Source of the DNA: Clostridiales bacterium
Lineage (GTDB): Bacteria; Bacillota; Clostridia; Lachnospirales; Lachnospiraceae
Direction of reading: 5' to 3'
Assembly (NCBI GenBank): GCA_019420275.1
Contig: JAHZHN010000011.1
Span: 29,622 to 93,621 of the forward strand
DNA: 64,000 bases
Numbering within the stretch: position 1 is the first letter of the stretch; every line of letters starts with the position of its first letter. Shown piece after piece: positions 24,503 to 33,188 of this stretch. The notes beneath the pieces were generated by a model. The model worked only from the letters and a program-made list of their open reading frames with translations. It did no database searches and was not told the DNA's origin. A program made the translations under genes and the position numbers.

Positions 24503-24769
24503 TTATTTTCTTAATCCTAATTTTTCGATTAATGAACGATATCTTTCGACATCTTTGCTCTTTAAGTAAGCAAGCAGGTTACGTCTCTTACCAACCATCT
24601 TAAGAAGTCCTCTTCTTGAATGATGATCTTTTGGATGATTATTAAAATGCTCCTGAAGCTCCTGGATTCTTGCTGTTAAAATCGCAACCTGAACCTCTGG
24701 TGAACCTGTATCCTTTGCATCTTTTCCAAATTCTGCTACAATAGCCTGTTTCTTTTCTGATGAAATCAT
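24503..24769 (-). CDS. rpsO: 30S ribosomal protein S15
   Basis: An 88-residue S15, which binds 16S rRNA helices 20-22 in the platform of the small subunit. The sequence [16 protein letters not shown] and [20 protein letters not shown] is diagnostic. It has its own promoter, a structured leader likely used for autoregulation, and a strong terminator. Length is normal. Confidence 0.98.
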   Translation of the reverse strand: MISSEKKQAIVAEFGKDAKDTGSPEVQVAILTARIQELQEHFNNHPKDHHSRRGLLKMVGKRRNLLAYLKSKDVERYRSLIEKLGLRK

Positions 24770-24786
24770 CTTTCTTCCTCCTTAAT

Positions 24787-24846
24787 TCTTTTATGACACC
24801 AAATACCAGGAAAGGGTTTGGAGTGCCCAAATCTGAGTATCGGTCA
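24787..24846 (-). promoter_or_regulatory. Structured rpsO leader, probable S15 autoregulatory element
   Basis: The mRNA leader holds a hairpin TTTGG-GCACT-CCAAA (about 24816-24830) enclosed by an outer pairing of GACCGATAC with GTATTTGGTGTC. Firmicute rpsO leaders often fold so that S15 binds its own mRNA by mimicking its rRNA site. The exact fold is inferred by eye. Confidence 0.45.
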
Positions 24847-24858
24847 GCTAACTGTTGT

Positions 24859-24888
24859 ATTCTATCACAGGATTGCCCTGTTTGTAAA
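24859..24888 (-). promoter_or_regulatory. rpsO promoter
   Basis: On the minus strand there is a -35 TTTACA (24888-24883), an 18-base spacer and a -10 TAGAAT (24864-24859), directly after the end of proC. Confidence 0.7.
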
Positions 24889-24891
24889 GAA

Positions 24892-25689
24892 TTATTTTCC
24901 CATATCTCTGCTTTTTTCACTTGCAGCTGCAACTGCTTCAATAACAGCGCTGCGCATGCCTTTTTCTTCTAAGATTCTCACTGCTTCGATAGTTGTTCCT
25001 GCCGGAGAGCACACGGCATCCTTCAAAACTCCCGGATGTTCGCCCGTCTCAAGCACCATCTTTGCACTTCCAAGAACTGACTGAGCCGCGAATGTATACG
25101 CTTTATTTCTCGGAATTCCCTGCATAACTGCAGCATCTGCCAAGGCCTCGATAAACATATAAACATATGCTGGAGAGCTTCCGCTGACACCAACAACCGC
25201 ATCTATCAGATCTTCAGTTACAATTTCTACTTTTCCGAAACTCTCAAAAATTCTGCGAACTCGTTCCAGTTCTTCCTCTTCCACATATTCATTGCAGCAC
25301 ATTCCGGACATTCCTTCCCCTACAAGAGCCGGTGTATTCGGCATAACCCGAACAATCTTAACTTCTTTTCCAAACTGCCGTTCTACCTGAGCCATAGTAA
25401 CTCCCGCAGCGATCGTAACAATCAGCTGCGACTTACTGATATCATCTCGAATCTCATGGATGACTTCATGGTACACCTGCGGTTTTACAGAAAGCACAAC
25501 AATCTCAGCTTTTGCTGCTTCTCGATTATTCGTTGTTGTCATAATCCCAAACTTTTCTTTTATCTTCTTCATCTTTGACGGTGTTGGGCCAGAAGCAGCC
25601 AGCACCTCTTTCGGCATGATATTCTGATCCAAAATCCCTGCTATCATAGCCTGTGCCATATTTCCACATCCAATAAATCCTAGTTCCAT
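24892..25689 (-). CDS. proC: Pyrroline-5-carboxylate reductase
   Basis: A 265-residue enzyme for the last step of proline synthesis, reducing pyrroline-5-carboxylate with NAD(P)H. The N-terminal Rossmann motif GFIGCGNMAQAMI, the central RVMPNTPALVGEGM and the C-terminal VCSPAGTTIEAVR are diagnostic. It lies 19 bases after the pseudouridine synthase gene, at the end of the long dacF-to-proC gene train. The stop is followed almost at once by the rpsO promoter. Confidence 0.97.
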   Translation of the reverse strand: MELGFIGCGNMAQAMIAGILDQNIMPKEVLAASGPTPSKMKKIKEKFGIMTTTNNREAAKAEIVVLSVKPQVYHEVIHEIRDDISKSQLIVTIAAGVTMAQVERQFGKEVKIVRVMPNTPALVGEGMSGMCCNEYVEEEELERVRRIFESFGKVEIVTEDLIDAVVGVSGSSPAYVYMFIEALADAAVMQGIPRNKAYTFAAQSVLGSAKMVLETGEHPGVLKDAVCSPAGTTIEAVRILEEKGMRSAVIEAVAAASEKSRDMGK

Positions 25690-25708
25690 ATTGTTATCTC
25701 TCCTCCTG

Positions 25709-26626
25709 TCAATGATCCAGTTTTACCAGTAATTCTTTAAAATATTGCGGTAAAGATGTTTCAAACTCCATGTATTCTGAAGTTCTTGGATGAACAAACC
25801 CTAAAACCTTTGCATGAAGACACTGTCCTTCCAGTGAATATTTCTGTTTCTTAGGACCATACACATCATCCCCCAGCAGCGGATGCCCAATAGATGCCAT
25901 ATGTACCCGGATCTGATGTGTCCGTCCGGTTTCCAGCCTGCATTCAATATAAGTAAATCCTCTTTTCAGACGCTTTATGACCTTATAGTGTGTGACTGCA
26001 CGGCGTCCTCCTGACACCACTGCCATCTTCTTCCGGTCTTTTGGGCTGCGCCCGATTGGTGCATCTATGGTTCCTTCATCCTGCTTCAAAATTCCATATA
26101 CAATGGCGTGATAAACTCTGGTAATCGAATGTTCCTGAAGCTGAGCCGCAATCTTTTGATGCGCCGAGTCATTCTTGCAGGCAATCAGAATTCCTGTCGT
26201 ATCCTTATCGATCCGGTGAACAATTCCCGGCCTCAGTACACCATTAATTCCCGACAACTCTCCTTTGCATCGGGCCAGCAGACCGTTGACCAAAGTCCCC
26301 GTGTCGTGCCCTGCTGCCGGATGAACCACCATTCCTTTAGGTTTATTGATCAAAATCACATCCTGATCTTCATACACGACATCCAGATCCATTTCTTCCG
26401 GCTTTACCTCCAGTTCTTTTGGAGCCGGCACTGCCAGAAAAATATGATCTCCTGTCCTGCACTTATAATTGCTTTTCGCTGTCTTTTCATTTACTTTGAC
26501 TCGCTGTTCCCTGCACAGTTTCTGGAGATAACTTCTCGTATAATCCGGACATCTGCCGGACAGGACAAGATCCAGACGTTTCCCTGTTTCTTCTTCCAGC
26601 ACAAAAAAATCGATCTCTCGGTCCAT
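25709..26626 (-). CDS. RluA/RluD-family pseudouridine synthase
   Basis: A 305-residue RNA pseudouridine synthase. An N-terminal S4 domain (LDLVLSGRCPDYTRSYLQKL) leads into the catalytic domain, with the active Asp in the motif GIVHRIDKDTTGI and a later RLETGRTHQIRVHM. RluD-type enzymes modify 23S rRNA helix 69; substrate specificity cannot be told. The ATG at 26626 is chosen and begins 2 bases before the last base of the lspA stop codon, so translation may be coupled. No strong RBS is visible. Confidence 0.93.
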   Translation of the reverse strand: MDREIDFFVLEEETGKRLDLVLSGRCPDYTRSYLQKLCREQRVKVNEKTAKSNYKCRTGDHIFLAVPAPKELEVKPEEMDLDVVYEDQDVILINKPKGMVVHPAAGHDTGTLVNGLLARCKGELSGINGVLRPGIVHRIDKDTTGILIACKNDSAHQKIAAQLQEHSITRVYHAIVYGILKQDEGTIDAPIGRSPKDRKKMAVVSGGRRAVTHYKVIKRLKRGFTYIECRLETGRTHQIRVHMASIGHPLLGDDVYGPKKQKYSLEGQCLHAKVLGFVHPRTSEYMEFETSLPQYFKELLVKLDH

Positions 26627-26627
26627 C

Positions 26628-27146
26628 TCATTTCTTTTTTCCAATGAAATCCAGTTCCTCCTCTTTATAATAAAATAGAATGAGAACCAACAACAGAATA
26701 ACTGCTGTGGTCACATAAATATCCGCTATATTAAAGATTGGAAAATTGATCCACTTAAAGTAAAAGAAATCGATCACATATCCCAGCAGGATCCTGTCAA
26801 TAAAATTTCCCAGCGCTCCTGCCATAAACAAAACATAGCATACATTCATCGGACGGTACCGGGGCAAATCCGGCATTTTGACAAATAACAACGTCATTCC
26901 GATCAAAGCAAGAATCGTAATCAGGCAGAAAATTTCCTGCCGATCCTGGAAAATTCCAAAAGCCGCACCTTTGTTTTCCAAATATTCCAGCTGAAAGACA
27001 TCTTTTACAATCACAAAAGGCTTTTGAAATTTTAGAAACTGATCCGCCGCCATCTTCGACAGCCGATCGAGAATCGTCAGAAAAACGATCCAGACAAACA
27101 CCTTTCCATATGTTTTTTTCTTTCTAGTCCCACTGTTCCAAGGCAT
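26628..27146 (-). CDS. lspA: Lipoprotein signal peptidase
   Basis: A 172-residue type II signal peptidase with four membrane helices. The catalytic aspartates are in GNFIDRILLGYVIDFF and FNIADIYV. It cleaves prolipoproteins after lipid attachment. The start overlaps aroB by 23 bases, and the stop touches the pseudouridine synthase start. The basic N-terminal extension (MPWNSGTRKKKTYGK) is slightly long but compatible with the family. Confidence 0.95.
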   Translation of the reverse strand: MPWNSGTRKKKTYGKVFVWIVFLTILDRLSKMAADQFLKFQKPFVIVKDVFQLEYLENKGAAFGIFQDRQEIFCLITILALIGMTLLFVKMPDLPRYRPMNVCYVLFMAGALGNFIDRILLGYVIDFFYFKWINFPIFNIADIYVTTAVILLLVLILFYYKEEELDFIGKKK

Positions 27147-28224
27147 GTTTCATCTCTTCCTCCGTTACACTCCGGTCGATAAAGGCTTCCCCGATCTGAT
27201 GAAGAAGAATAAATTTCACATGATTTCCTTCCATTTTCTTATCAGATTTTGTTGTCTGCACCACTTCCTCCGGATTTATCTCGCCAACGGGCTTCCACAA
27301 GTCAAATTCTTTAAATACACTTTTTATGTCTTTCACATCATCCTGTGATATTTCTCCTCTGCCGGCAGAAATCATAGCTGCAAGCTGGCATCCAACCCCA
27401 ACGCATTCTCCATGGAGCCACTGAAAATCTTTCAGTTTCTCAATCGCATGTCCCAAGGTATGTCCAAAATTCAGAAGAGCTCTCTCCCCCTTTTCTTTGG
27501 GATCTCTCTCCACAACACCGCCTTTGATCAAACAGCTTCGATAGATCATCTCCCTCAGGACCTGCTCGTCCCTGTCTTTGATTTTTTCTTTATGATCTTT
27601 GATCCATTGATAATAGGTTTTGTCTTTGATCAATCCATGCTTAATGACTTCACCCATTCCAGAAAAATATTCCCGCTCCGGCAATGACTTAAGTACTGCT
27701 GTATTGATATAGACTAATTTCGGCTGATGGAATGCTCCTACCATATTTTTATACTGAAGAAAATCCACTCCCGTCTTTCCACCGATGCTGCTGTCCACCT
27801 GTGCCAGCAAAGTCGTTGGAATCTGGACAAAATCAATTCCTCTCAAATAAGTAGCTGCAGCAAATCCGGTCATATCGCCAACGACACCTCCGCCCAAGGC
27901 GATCAAAAGATCTTTCCGGTCAAAGTGGCTGCGAATCAGCTGTTCATATATTTTCTCGATTGTAGAAAGCTGCTTGTTGGCCTCACCTGCCGTAAAACTG
28001 AATGTAACAACTTTCGCGGCTTTTTGAGAAATTCTCTCATAGATTTCTCTCAGATAGATCGGCGCTACATTACTTTCTGTCACAATGCACACTTTTCTCT
28101 TGGCAAGATTCAGAAACTCCATTGCTTCCATCAGGCCTTCAAATGAATCTTCCAGACGGATTTCATAAATCTTTTTTCCATCCATCTGTATATCAATTTT
28201 ATGATTCTCCTTCACATTCTCCAT
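27124..28224 (-). CDS. aroB: 3-dehydroquinate synthase
   Basis: A protein of about 366 residues, the second enzyme of the shikimate pathway. The NAD-binding LLIALGGGVVGDMTGFAAATYLRG, the IPTTLLAQVDSSIGGKTGV active-site region and the zinc-ligand region NFGHTLGHAIEK plus HGECVGVG are present. The ATG at 28224 is preferred (GCAGGAAG upstream); it overlaps the acidic tail of the DivIVA gene by 26 bases. Placing aroB in a division-gene train is unusual but the frame is undisturbed. Confidence 0.96.
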   Translation of the reverse strand: MENVKENHKIDIQMDGKKIYEIRLEDSFEGLMEAMEFLNLAKRKVCIVTESNVAPIYLREIYERISQKAAKVVTFSFTAGEANKQLSTIEKIYEQLIRSHFDRKDLLIALGGGVVGDMTGFAAATYLRGIDFVQIPTTLLAQVDSSIGGKTGVDFLQYKNMVGAFHQPKLVYINTAVLKSLPEREYFSGMGEVIKHGLIKDKTYYQWIKDHKEKIKDRDEQVLREMIYRSCLIKGGVVERDPKEKGERALLNFGHTLGHAIEKLKDFQWLHGECVGVGCQLAAMISAGRGEISQDDVKDIKSVFKEFDLWKPVGEINPEEVVQTTKSDKKMEGNHVKFILLHQIGEAFIDRSVTEEEMKHALEQWD

Positions 28225-28816
28225 TATTATCTTCCTGCCTTTTTTCTTCTTTCTCCTCTTCGCCCTCACTTGTTTCCATTTCTTCTTTTGCTGCAACTTC
28301 AAATTCCATCTCATAAACCGGATTATCAAGAATCTCCATTTGGGCTCCTATGATCTGTTTCATCTTTGCTTTATAGTTGAAGTAATCGCTTTCAAGCTTA
28401 TGAATCAGTTTTTTATAATTTTCCATTTCTGCTATATGCTGATTTTTTTCTTCTTCAAAATCTTCTTTGGCACTGCTGCGGATTTGATCTGCTTCCTGTT
28501 TGGCTTTCTGGATCATATCTTCCGCCTTAAGCTTAGCTTCTTTTTCAATGGTTTTTGCAGCTTTTCCGGCATTTTCAATCGTTTCTTTGGATGTCTGCTC
28601 CGCAAGAACCAGTGCTTTTTTCAGAGACTCTTCTATCGCACGGTAGTGATTCAGATTTTCTGTCTGAGCCGTTACTTTCTCCTTTAATTCATTATTTTCT
28701 TTATAGACTTTTTCATAATCTTTTGCAAGATCTTCTAAAAATTCATCAACTTCAATTGCTTTATATCCAAATCCTCTTTTTAGTTCCTTTCCTAGCACTT
28801 CTACTGGTGTAATCAT
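28199..28816 (-). CDS. divIVA: DivIVA-domain cell division protein
   Basis: A 205-residue coiled-coil protein. The N-terminal DivIVA lipid-binding domain is MITPVEVLGKELKRGFGYKAIEVDEFLEDL. A long coiled coil (about residues 35-170) and a very acidic tail (EGEEEKEEKRQEDNN) follow. DivIVA binds curved membranes at poles and septa. It sits after sepF and ylmH, the conserved Gram-positive order. Confidence 0.93.
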   Translation of the reverse strand: MITPVEVLGKELKRGFGYKAIEVDEFLEDLAKDYEKVYKENNELKEKVTAQTENLNHYRAIEESLKKALVLAEQTSKETIENAGKAAKTIEKEAKLKAEDMIQKAKQEADQIRSSAKEDFEEEKNQHIAEMENYKKLIHKLESDYFNYKAKMKQIIGAQMEILDNPVYEMEFEVAAKEEMETSEGEEEKEEKRQEDNNGECEGES

Positions 28817-28825
28817 CTTAACCTC

Positions 28826-29581
28826 CTACTGAAATATTTTTAATACTACTAACTGCCGTCCTTTTCTGGACTGCTTCCCTAATCCCTCCAACAGGAATTT
28901 TCCGTATCCGCGGACCGATATGACATCGCCCGTTTCCAGTCTGCCGTCGCCGCTCAAGAACAGTTTTCCATTGACAAACACTTTCTGCTTCTTCAGCAGC
29001 TGTCCGCTCACCTTCCTCGAGAGTCCAAACGCAAGGGAAACAATAGCATCCAGCCGCGTTGATGCAGCAAAGCCTTCCTTCGTCAAAAACTTTTGCTGAT
29101 ATCCGCTCTCCTCCCATAGAGTCATCTCTGTCCTGACCTGAGTATTGCGGACCTTAACTAGTTCTTCTTCCAGCAGATGCCCAATATGTGAAAAACAAAA
29201 CACATATGCCTCTTTCCCATTCATCAGAATATCTCCCAGCTGATGCCGTTCTATTCCCAGATGCATCATGGCTCCAAGGTAATCTCTATGAGTCAGATTC
29301 TCCGCGTATTTATCAAAAACAGGTGAGATTCTGGCACAGGCCAATGGAATCTCACCTTGATAACCAAACATATCTTCTGAACCGAAAACTACTGCAGCCC
29401 TTGTAAAATATTCATGTCCTCCCTCCAAATGGGAATCTGTGAATGACAATTCCTTCTGCATCTCTTTATAAATACTCTGTTCATACTCATTAAGAAAATG
29501 AGTATAAGTATAGATATTCTGCGTATATGCTTTATCTGCCAGCTCTAAAAGCCTCTTTCTTAATAACTCTTCTTCCTTCAT
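28826..29581 (-). CDS. ylmH: YlmH-family RNA-binding protein (S4 domain)
   Basis: A 251-residue protein with an N-terminal YlmH domain and a C-terminal S4 RNA-binding domain (TRLDAIVSLAFGLSRKVSGQLLKKQKVFVNG). In B. subtilis YlmH acts on stalled or split ribosomes. Its place between sepF and divIVA is conserved in Firmicutes. The gene starts 10 bases after the sepF stop. Confidence 0.93.
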   Translation of the reverse strand: MKEEELLRKRLLELADKAYTQNIYTYTHFLNEYEQSIYKEMQKELSFTDSHLEGGHEYFTRAAVVFGSEDMFGYQGEIPLACARISPVFDKYAENLTHRDYLGAMMHLGIERHQLGDILMNGKEAYVFCFSHIGHLLEEELVKVRNTQVRTEMTLWEESGYQQKFLTKEGFAASTRLDAIVSLAFGLSRKVSGQLLKKQKVFVNGKLFLSGDGRLETGDVISVRGYGKFLLEGLGKQSRKGRQLVVLKIFQ

Positions 29582-29591
29582 GATCTTCGTT

Positions 29592-30140
29592 CTATTTTAA
29601 CTGAGGAGAAATTGTATTCTCATTCATGATCTCATTTTTCAGATCACCTGTCACCTCAATGCTGTCCGGAGCGGCAATGAAAATATTACTGGATACTGCC
29701 TGAAGCGACCCATTTAGAGCATAGGTAGCCCCTCCGATGAAATCAATGCTTCTCTGAGCGATCGTAAGTTCCGCCCCTTCAAAGTTAATGACAACCGTTC
29801 TGCCTTCCTTCAACAGGTCCGCAGCCGTCTGAGCTTCCACAAAATCTTTTGGCTTGATGACACAAACTTCAACTCCTCTTCCATTCATTGATATCACCTT
29901 ACTGCCCCCTGTCGTGGTAAATCTGCGTTTTTTGGCTTCTCTGCTTGATTCAAAAGGCTGTTTGACAGCTGCAGTCTCTTCTTCTACCGGCTGCTCTTTC
30001 TTCCGGAAGAAAGAAAAACGTTCTGGCTTCTCCTCCTCATATTCTTCCTCATCGTCTTCATATTCTTCGTATTCTTCATCATACTCTTCATCTTCCGTAA
30101 GCTTCATTAAATTCAGTAACTTGTCAACAGTACCCTTCAT
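29592..30140 (-). CDS. sepF: Cell division protein SepF
   Basis: A 182-residue FtsZ-binding membrane anchor. The N-terminal amphipathic helix is MKGTVDKLLNLMKL. A very acidic linker (EDEEYDEEYEEYEDDEEE) leads to the C-terminal SepF core (VCVIKPKDFVEAQTAADLLKEG, DFIGGATYALNGSLQAVS). The ATG at 30140 has GGAGG upstream. It is flanked by yggS and ylmH as usual. The linker is more acidic and Tyr-rich than in model SepF proteins. Confidence 0.95.
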   Translation of the reverse strand: MKGTVDKLLNLMKLTEDEEYDEEYEEYEDDEEEYEEEKPERFSFFRKKEQPVEEETAAVKQPFESSREAKKRRFTTTGGSKVISMNGRGVEVCVIKPKDFVEAQTAADLLKEGRTVVINFEGAELTIAQRSIDFIGGATYALNGSLQAVSSNIFIAAPDSIEVTGDLKNEIMNENTISPQLK

Positions 30141-30153
30141 TTGTTTTCCTCCG

Positions 30154-30849
30154 CTAAATACTATAATTTCTCTCACCGAAGATTCCGGTGCCAACTCTTA
30201 TCATGGTAGCTCCTTCTTCAACCGCTACCTCATAATCATTGGTCATTCCCATTGAGAGTATACTCATATCTACATTATCAAAGTTTTTATTCTTTATGTC
30301 AACAGATAATTGCTTCATTGCGCGAAAATACTCCCTGTTTTCCTCTGGATCCTCTACAAAAGGAGCAATCTGCATCAATCCTTTGATCTTAACGTGCTCC
30401 ATAGATGCAATTTCCCTTATCACATCTTCCACCTCTTCCGGAGCCAGTCCGAATTTTGTATCTTCATGTGCAAAATTCACCTGGATCAATATCGGCACTT
30501 CTTTCATCTGCCGTTTTGCAGCTTCCTTGTCGATCTGTTTTGCCAGATGCACAGAATCCACAGAATGTATCAATGCTACTTTATCAACAATGTATTTTAC
30601 CTTGTTGGTCTGAAGATGTCCGATCAAATGCCAGCGAACCGGCCAGCTGATTTTTTCATATTTTTCTTTCAGCTCCTGGGCTTTGTTCTCCCCAAAATCC
30701 ATAACTTTTGCCTTCCTGAGCTCTTCAATCATCTCAAGGGGCTTTGTTTTGCTCACTGCAATGATCGTTACATCTCTTGGATCTCTTCCCGCCTTCTGAC
30801 ATGCTTTCTTTACATTTTCCTTTACCTGATTATACTGATCAATTAACAT
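30154..30849 (-). CDS. yggS: YggS-family pyridoxal-phosphate homeostasis protein
   Basis: A protein of about 231 residues with a PLP-binding TIM-barrel fold. The PLP lysine lies in TIIAVSKTKPLEMI; also seen are FGENKAQEL, WHLIGHLQTNK and SMGMTNDYEVAVEEGATMIRVG. It keeps free PLP in balance. It precedes sepF, a widely conserved neighbourhood (ylmE). The ATG at 30849 fits the AAAGGA RBS better than a GTG at 30858. Confidence 0.95.
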   Translation of the reverse strand: MLIDQYNQVKENVKKACQKAGRDPRDVTIIAVSKTKPLEMIEELRKAKVMDFGENKAQELKEKYEKISWPVRWHLIGHLQTNKVKYIVDKVALIHSVDSVHLAKQIDKEAAKRQMKEVPILIQVNFAHEDTKFGLAPEEVEDVIREIASMEHVKIKGLMQIAPFVEDPEENREYFRAMKQLSVDIKNKNFDNVDMSILSMGMTNDYEVAVEEGATMIRVGTGIFGERNYSI

Positions 30850-30869
30850 ATGCCTCACATTCCTTTCTG

Positions 30870-32243
30870 TCAGTAAATGATCTGATTTTCTTTAATTGTA
30901 CTGCTGTCCAGAACAATGAAATCATATAGACTAATACCGTGATCCGTATTTTCCTCAACAATGCAGTAATCATCCTTCTGTGCATTTTTCTGAATCAGCC
31001 GGAAATCCGCATAGCCCTGATTCGTGCAGTATACACCTTCCAGCATCTTTGTTTTTTCCACCAGATAGGTGTCATCGGAATCCATTGACTGAAGGACCAC
31101 ATCTTCCCCTACCTCTTCTGGGTCTAGATAACAGTATTTTTTTGTCTTCTTGTATATTGTAAAATCTTTTTGTTCTACCTTTACTTCGCCTTTGTCATCA
31201 GTCGTACGGACACTAAAACCTTCTTCTTTCCCGTCATTTCCTTTAGAGATGTATTCCACCGGCACCTGATAAAATTTCTTTTTCACAATTGCCGAATTTG
31301 GTATCTTCAGCCCCTCATGTGAGTCCAGAGTAATATCAATGTCCAGATATCTTTCATCCAGATATCTTACCACATAGTCGTCCAGTGAAAGATATCCAAA
31401 GTAGCTGTTTCCCTTTTTCTTTACTTCCAGATCCGCTGTTGTCTTTTCCTGATCCGACTGGAATTTCACAGTAACAGAATCTTTATCCTGAAGAAAATCA
31501 TACTGACTCTTTTCCAGCGGAACAACCAGCATCCAGTTTTCACTGTTTGTTACCCGGCAAACGACATTTCCTTTCTTCACCTGATCAGACGAATTATATC
31601 TGACAGCTCTGTAAGTCTCCTGATCAAAATCAGAATCCTTAATGTCATCAGCCGTTTTCCCGTCAAAACTATCCGAATAGAAGGCTACAGCTCCGCTGGC
31701 AGGACTTGTTTCCGTGTGGAAAGCATCCTCTCCCAGCTTCTTGCTTACAGCATCAATTACTTCCTTCATAGAATCTTCATTTAGATTGAGAATCGTATTT
31801 TTCAGATCATATTTCAGATCGTAGACATCTGAAAACTGACTGTCACTGTAAATGGACTGAAACTCTGTAACTTTTTTCTGTACTTCTTCATCATCCAGAG
31901 TCTCTCCTTTTCCTCTTAATGCCTCTGCTTGATCCGCAAATGTTTCCTGAACTTTTCCGTCTTTATCCAATATGTACAATGTGCCGGTTTTTTTGACTCG
32001 TTTTCCTTCTTCCACATAATAAGTGATATATCCGTTCTGGGATGCTTTTAACAATTTCTCATCCCTCAGGGCAATTCCCGTAAGAGAAAACGTTGTCGTC
32101 ATCTCATCTTTTGTTACTCTGTATACCGTCAGTTTCTTTTTTACAAAAAATGAAACGATATTAATCATCACATAGATAAATATAACCAGGAAAACGATCA
32201 TTCCGATGTTCCATCGAATTCTTCTTTTCCTTTTTTTTGCCAT
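30870..32243 (-). CDS. HlyD-like membrane-fusion protein
   Basis: A 457-residue protein with a short basic N-terminus, one membrane helix (MIVFLVIFIYVMINIVSFFV) and a large exterior region. A biotinyl-lipoyl-like segment (LTGIALRDEKLLKASQNGYITYYVEEGKRVKKTGTL) resembles HlyD adaptor hairpins, followed by barrel-like domains (LKIPNSAIV near residue 315). No ABC transporter is adjacent. It lies in the division/lipoprotein gene train directly after a radical SAM gene, with no gap, and before yggS. Such proteins in Clostridia are annotated as HlyD-family; their role is unclear. Confidence 0.75.
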   Translation of the reverse strand: MAKKRKRRIRWNIGMIVFLVIFIYVMINIVSFFVKKKLTVYRVTKDEMTTTFSLTGIALRDEKLLKASQNGYITYYVEEGKRVKKTGTLYILDKDGKVQETFADQAEALRGKGETLDDEEVQKKVTEFQSIYSDSQFSDVYDLKYDLKNTILNLNEDSMKEVIDAVSKKLGEDAFHTETSPASGAVAFYSDSFDGKTADDIKDSDFDQETYRAVRYNSSDQVKKGNVVCRVTNSENWMLVVPLEKSQYDFLQDKDSVTVKFQSDQEKTTADLEVKKKGNSYFGYLSLDDYVVRYLDERYLDIDITLDSHEGLKIPNSAIVKKKFYQVPVEYISKGNDGKEEGFSVRTTDDKGEVKVEQKDFTIYKKTKKYCYLDPEEVGEDVVLQSMDSDDTYLVEKTKMLEGVYCTNQGYADFRLIQKNAQKDDYCIVEENTDHGISLYDFIVLDSSTIKENQIIY

Positions 32244-33188
32244 CTACTCTATCCTCCATCTGCTGAGCGCTGATCCGTTCAGATAATCGCATTTGCACCC
32301 TTGAACATATCCACTTTCTTCCATCTTCTGGTCAAATAGATCCCGAAGTTTCCACCAGCTGACTCCCCAGTTGGAAAACTTTGCATCTTCTTTCGGAACC
32401 CTGCTAAACAGCCTCTCGATCACCATATCTTTTCGGACATAACAGATGAATGCCGTCAGACGGTTGAGATACTCCTCCTTGGAACATAAAGTTATTTTAC
32501 CATGTTCAAAATCCTGATACAACCTGGATCCCTTTGGAATATACAATGAATGCAGCTTGACGCTCTGCGTCGGAAGAGCCGACAAAATCTTTGCCGTCTC
32601 AATTGAATCTTCCATTGTATCTCCTGGAAGATTCAGAATAATATGGGTACAGATATCAAACCCATAGGGTGCTGCCATCAAAACGGCATCCAGATACTCC
32701 GCCAAAGTATGCCCCCGGTTGATCTGTTTCAGTGTATGATAATTCACTGTCTGAAGCCCATACTCCAGAGTAATCTTAAGATTATATGTCCGAGCCGTTT
32801 CTTCCAGTACATCCAAATAATCTTTCCTGACACAGTCCGGTCTGGTTGACACAGAGATTCCAACAATCTCTTCTACACTGGCTGCTTCCTGAAGATATTT
32901 GTGGAATTGCTCCAATGGAAGGAACGTATTCGTATAATTTTGAAAATACGCAATAAATTTCCGCACATGATATTTTGCGGCAATCTTTTCTTTTGTCTTC
33001 CTTAACTGTTCCGGAACAGGAACTTGAGCATCCATTGCCTCAAACCCGGTTCCCACTCCTCCACAGAAACTGCAGCCATAACTATCCATCCGATTAGGGC
33101 AGGTTACCGGAATATTCAAAGGAAGCTTGTACACCTTTTCTCCGTATATTTCTTTTAAATAACTGCTGTATGTCCGATATCGTTCCAT
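32244..33188 (-). CDS. TIGR01212/YhcC-family radical SAM protein
   Basis: A 314-residue radical SAM protein. The cluster-binding cysteines occur in PVTCPNRMDSYGCSFCGG, a spacing typical of the YhcC family. The ISVSTRPD motif and the C-terminal GVSWWKLRD fit too. Proteins of this family are linked to tRNA or other RNA modification, but substrates are not established here. The ATG at 33188 overlaps the dacF stop by one base. Confidence 0.9.
   Translation of the reverse strand: MERYRTYSSYLKEIYGEKVYKLPLNIPVTCPNRMDSYGCSFCGGVGTGFEAMDAQVPVPEQLRKTKEKIAAKYHVRKFIAYFQNYTNTFLPLEQFHKYLQEAASVEEIVGISVSTRPDCVRKDYLDVLEETARTYNLKITLEYGLQTVNYHTLKQINRGHTLAEYLDAVLMAAPYGFDICTHIILNLPGDTMEDSIETAKILSALPTQSVKLHSLYIPKGSRLYQDFEHGKITLCSKEEYLNRLTAFICYVRKDMVIERLFSRVPKEDAKFSNWGVSWWKLRDLFDQKMEESGYVQGCKCDYLNGSALSRWRIE

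Noticed and set aside
26108..26647. 179-codon plus-strand frame opposite the pseudouridine synthase gene
   Set aside because: Antisense to a complete RluA/RluD-type gene with intact catalytic motif; no supporting signals.
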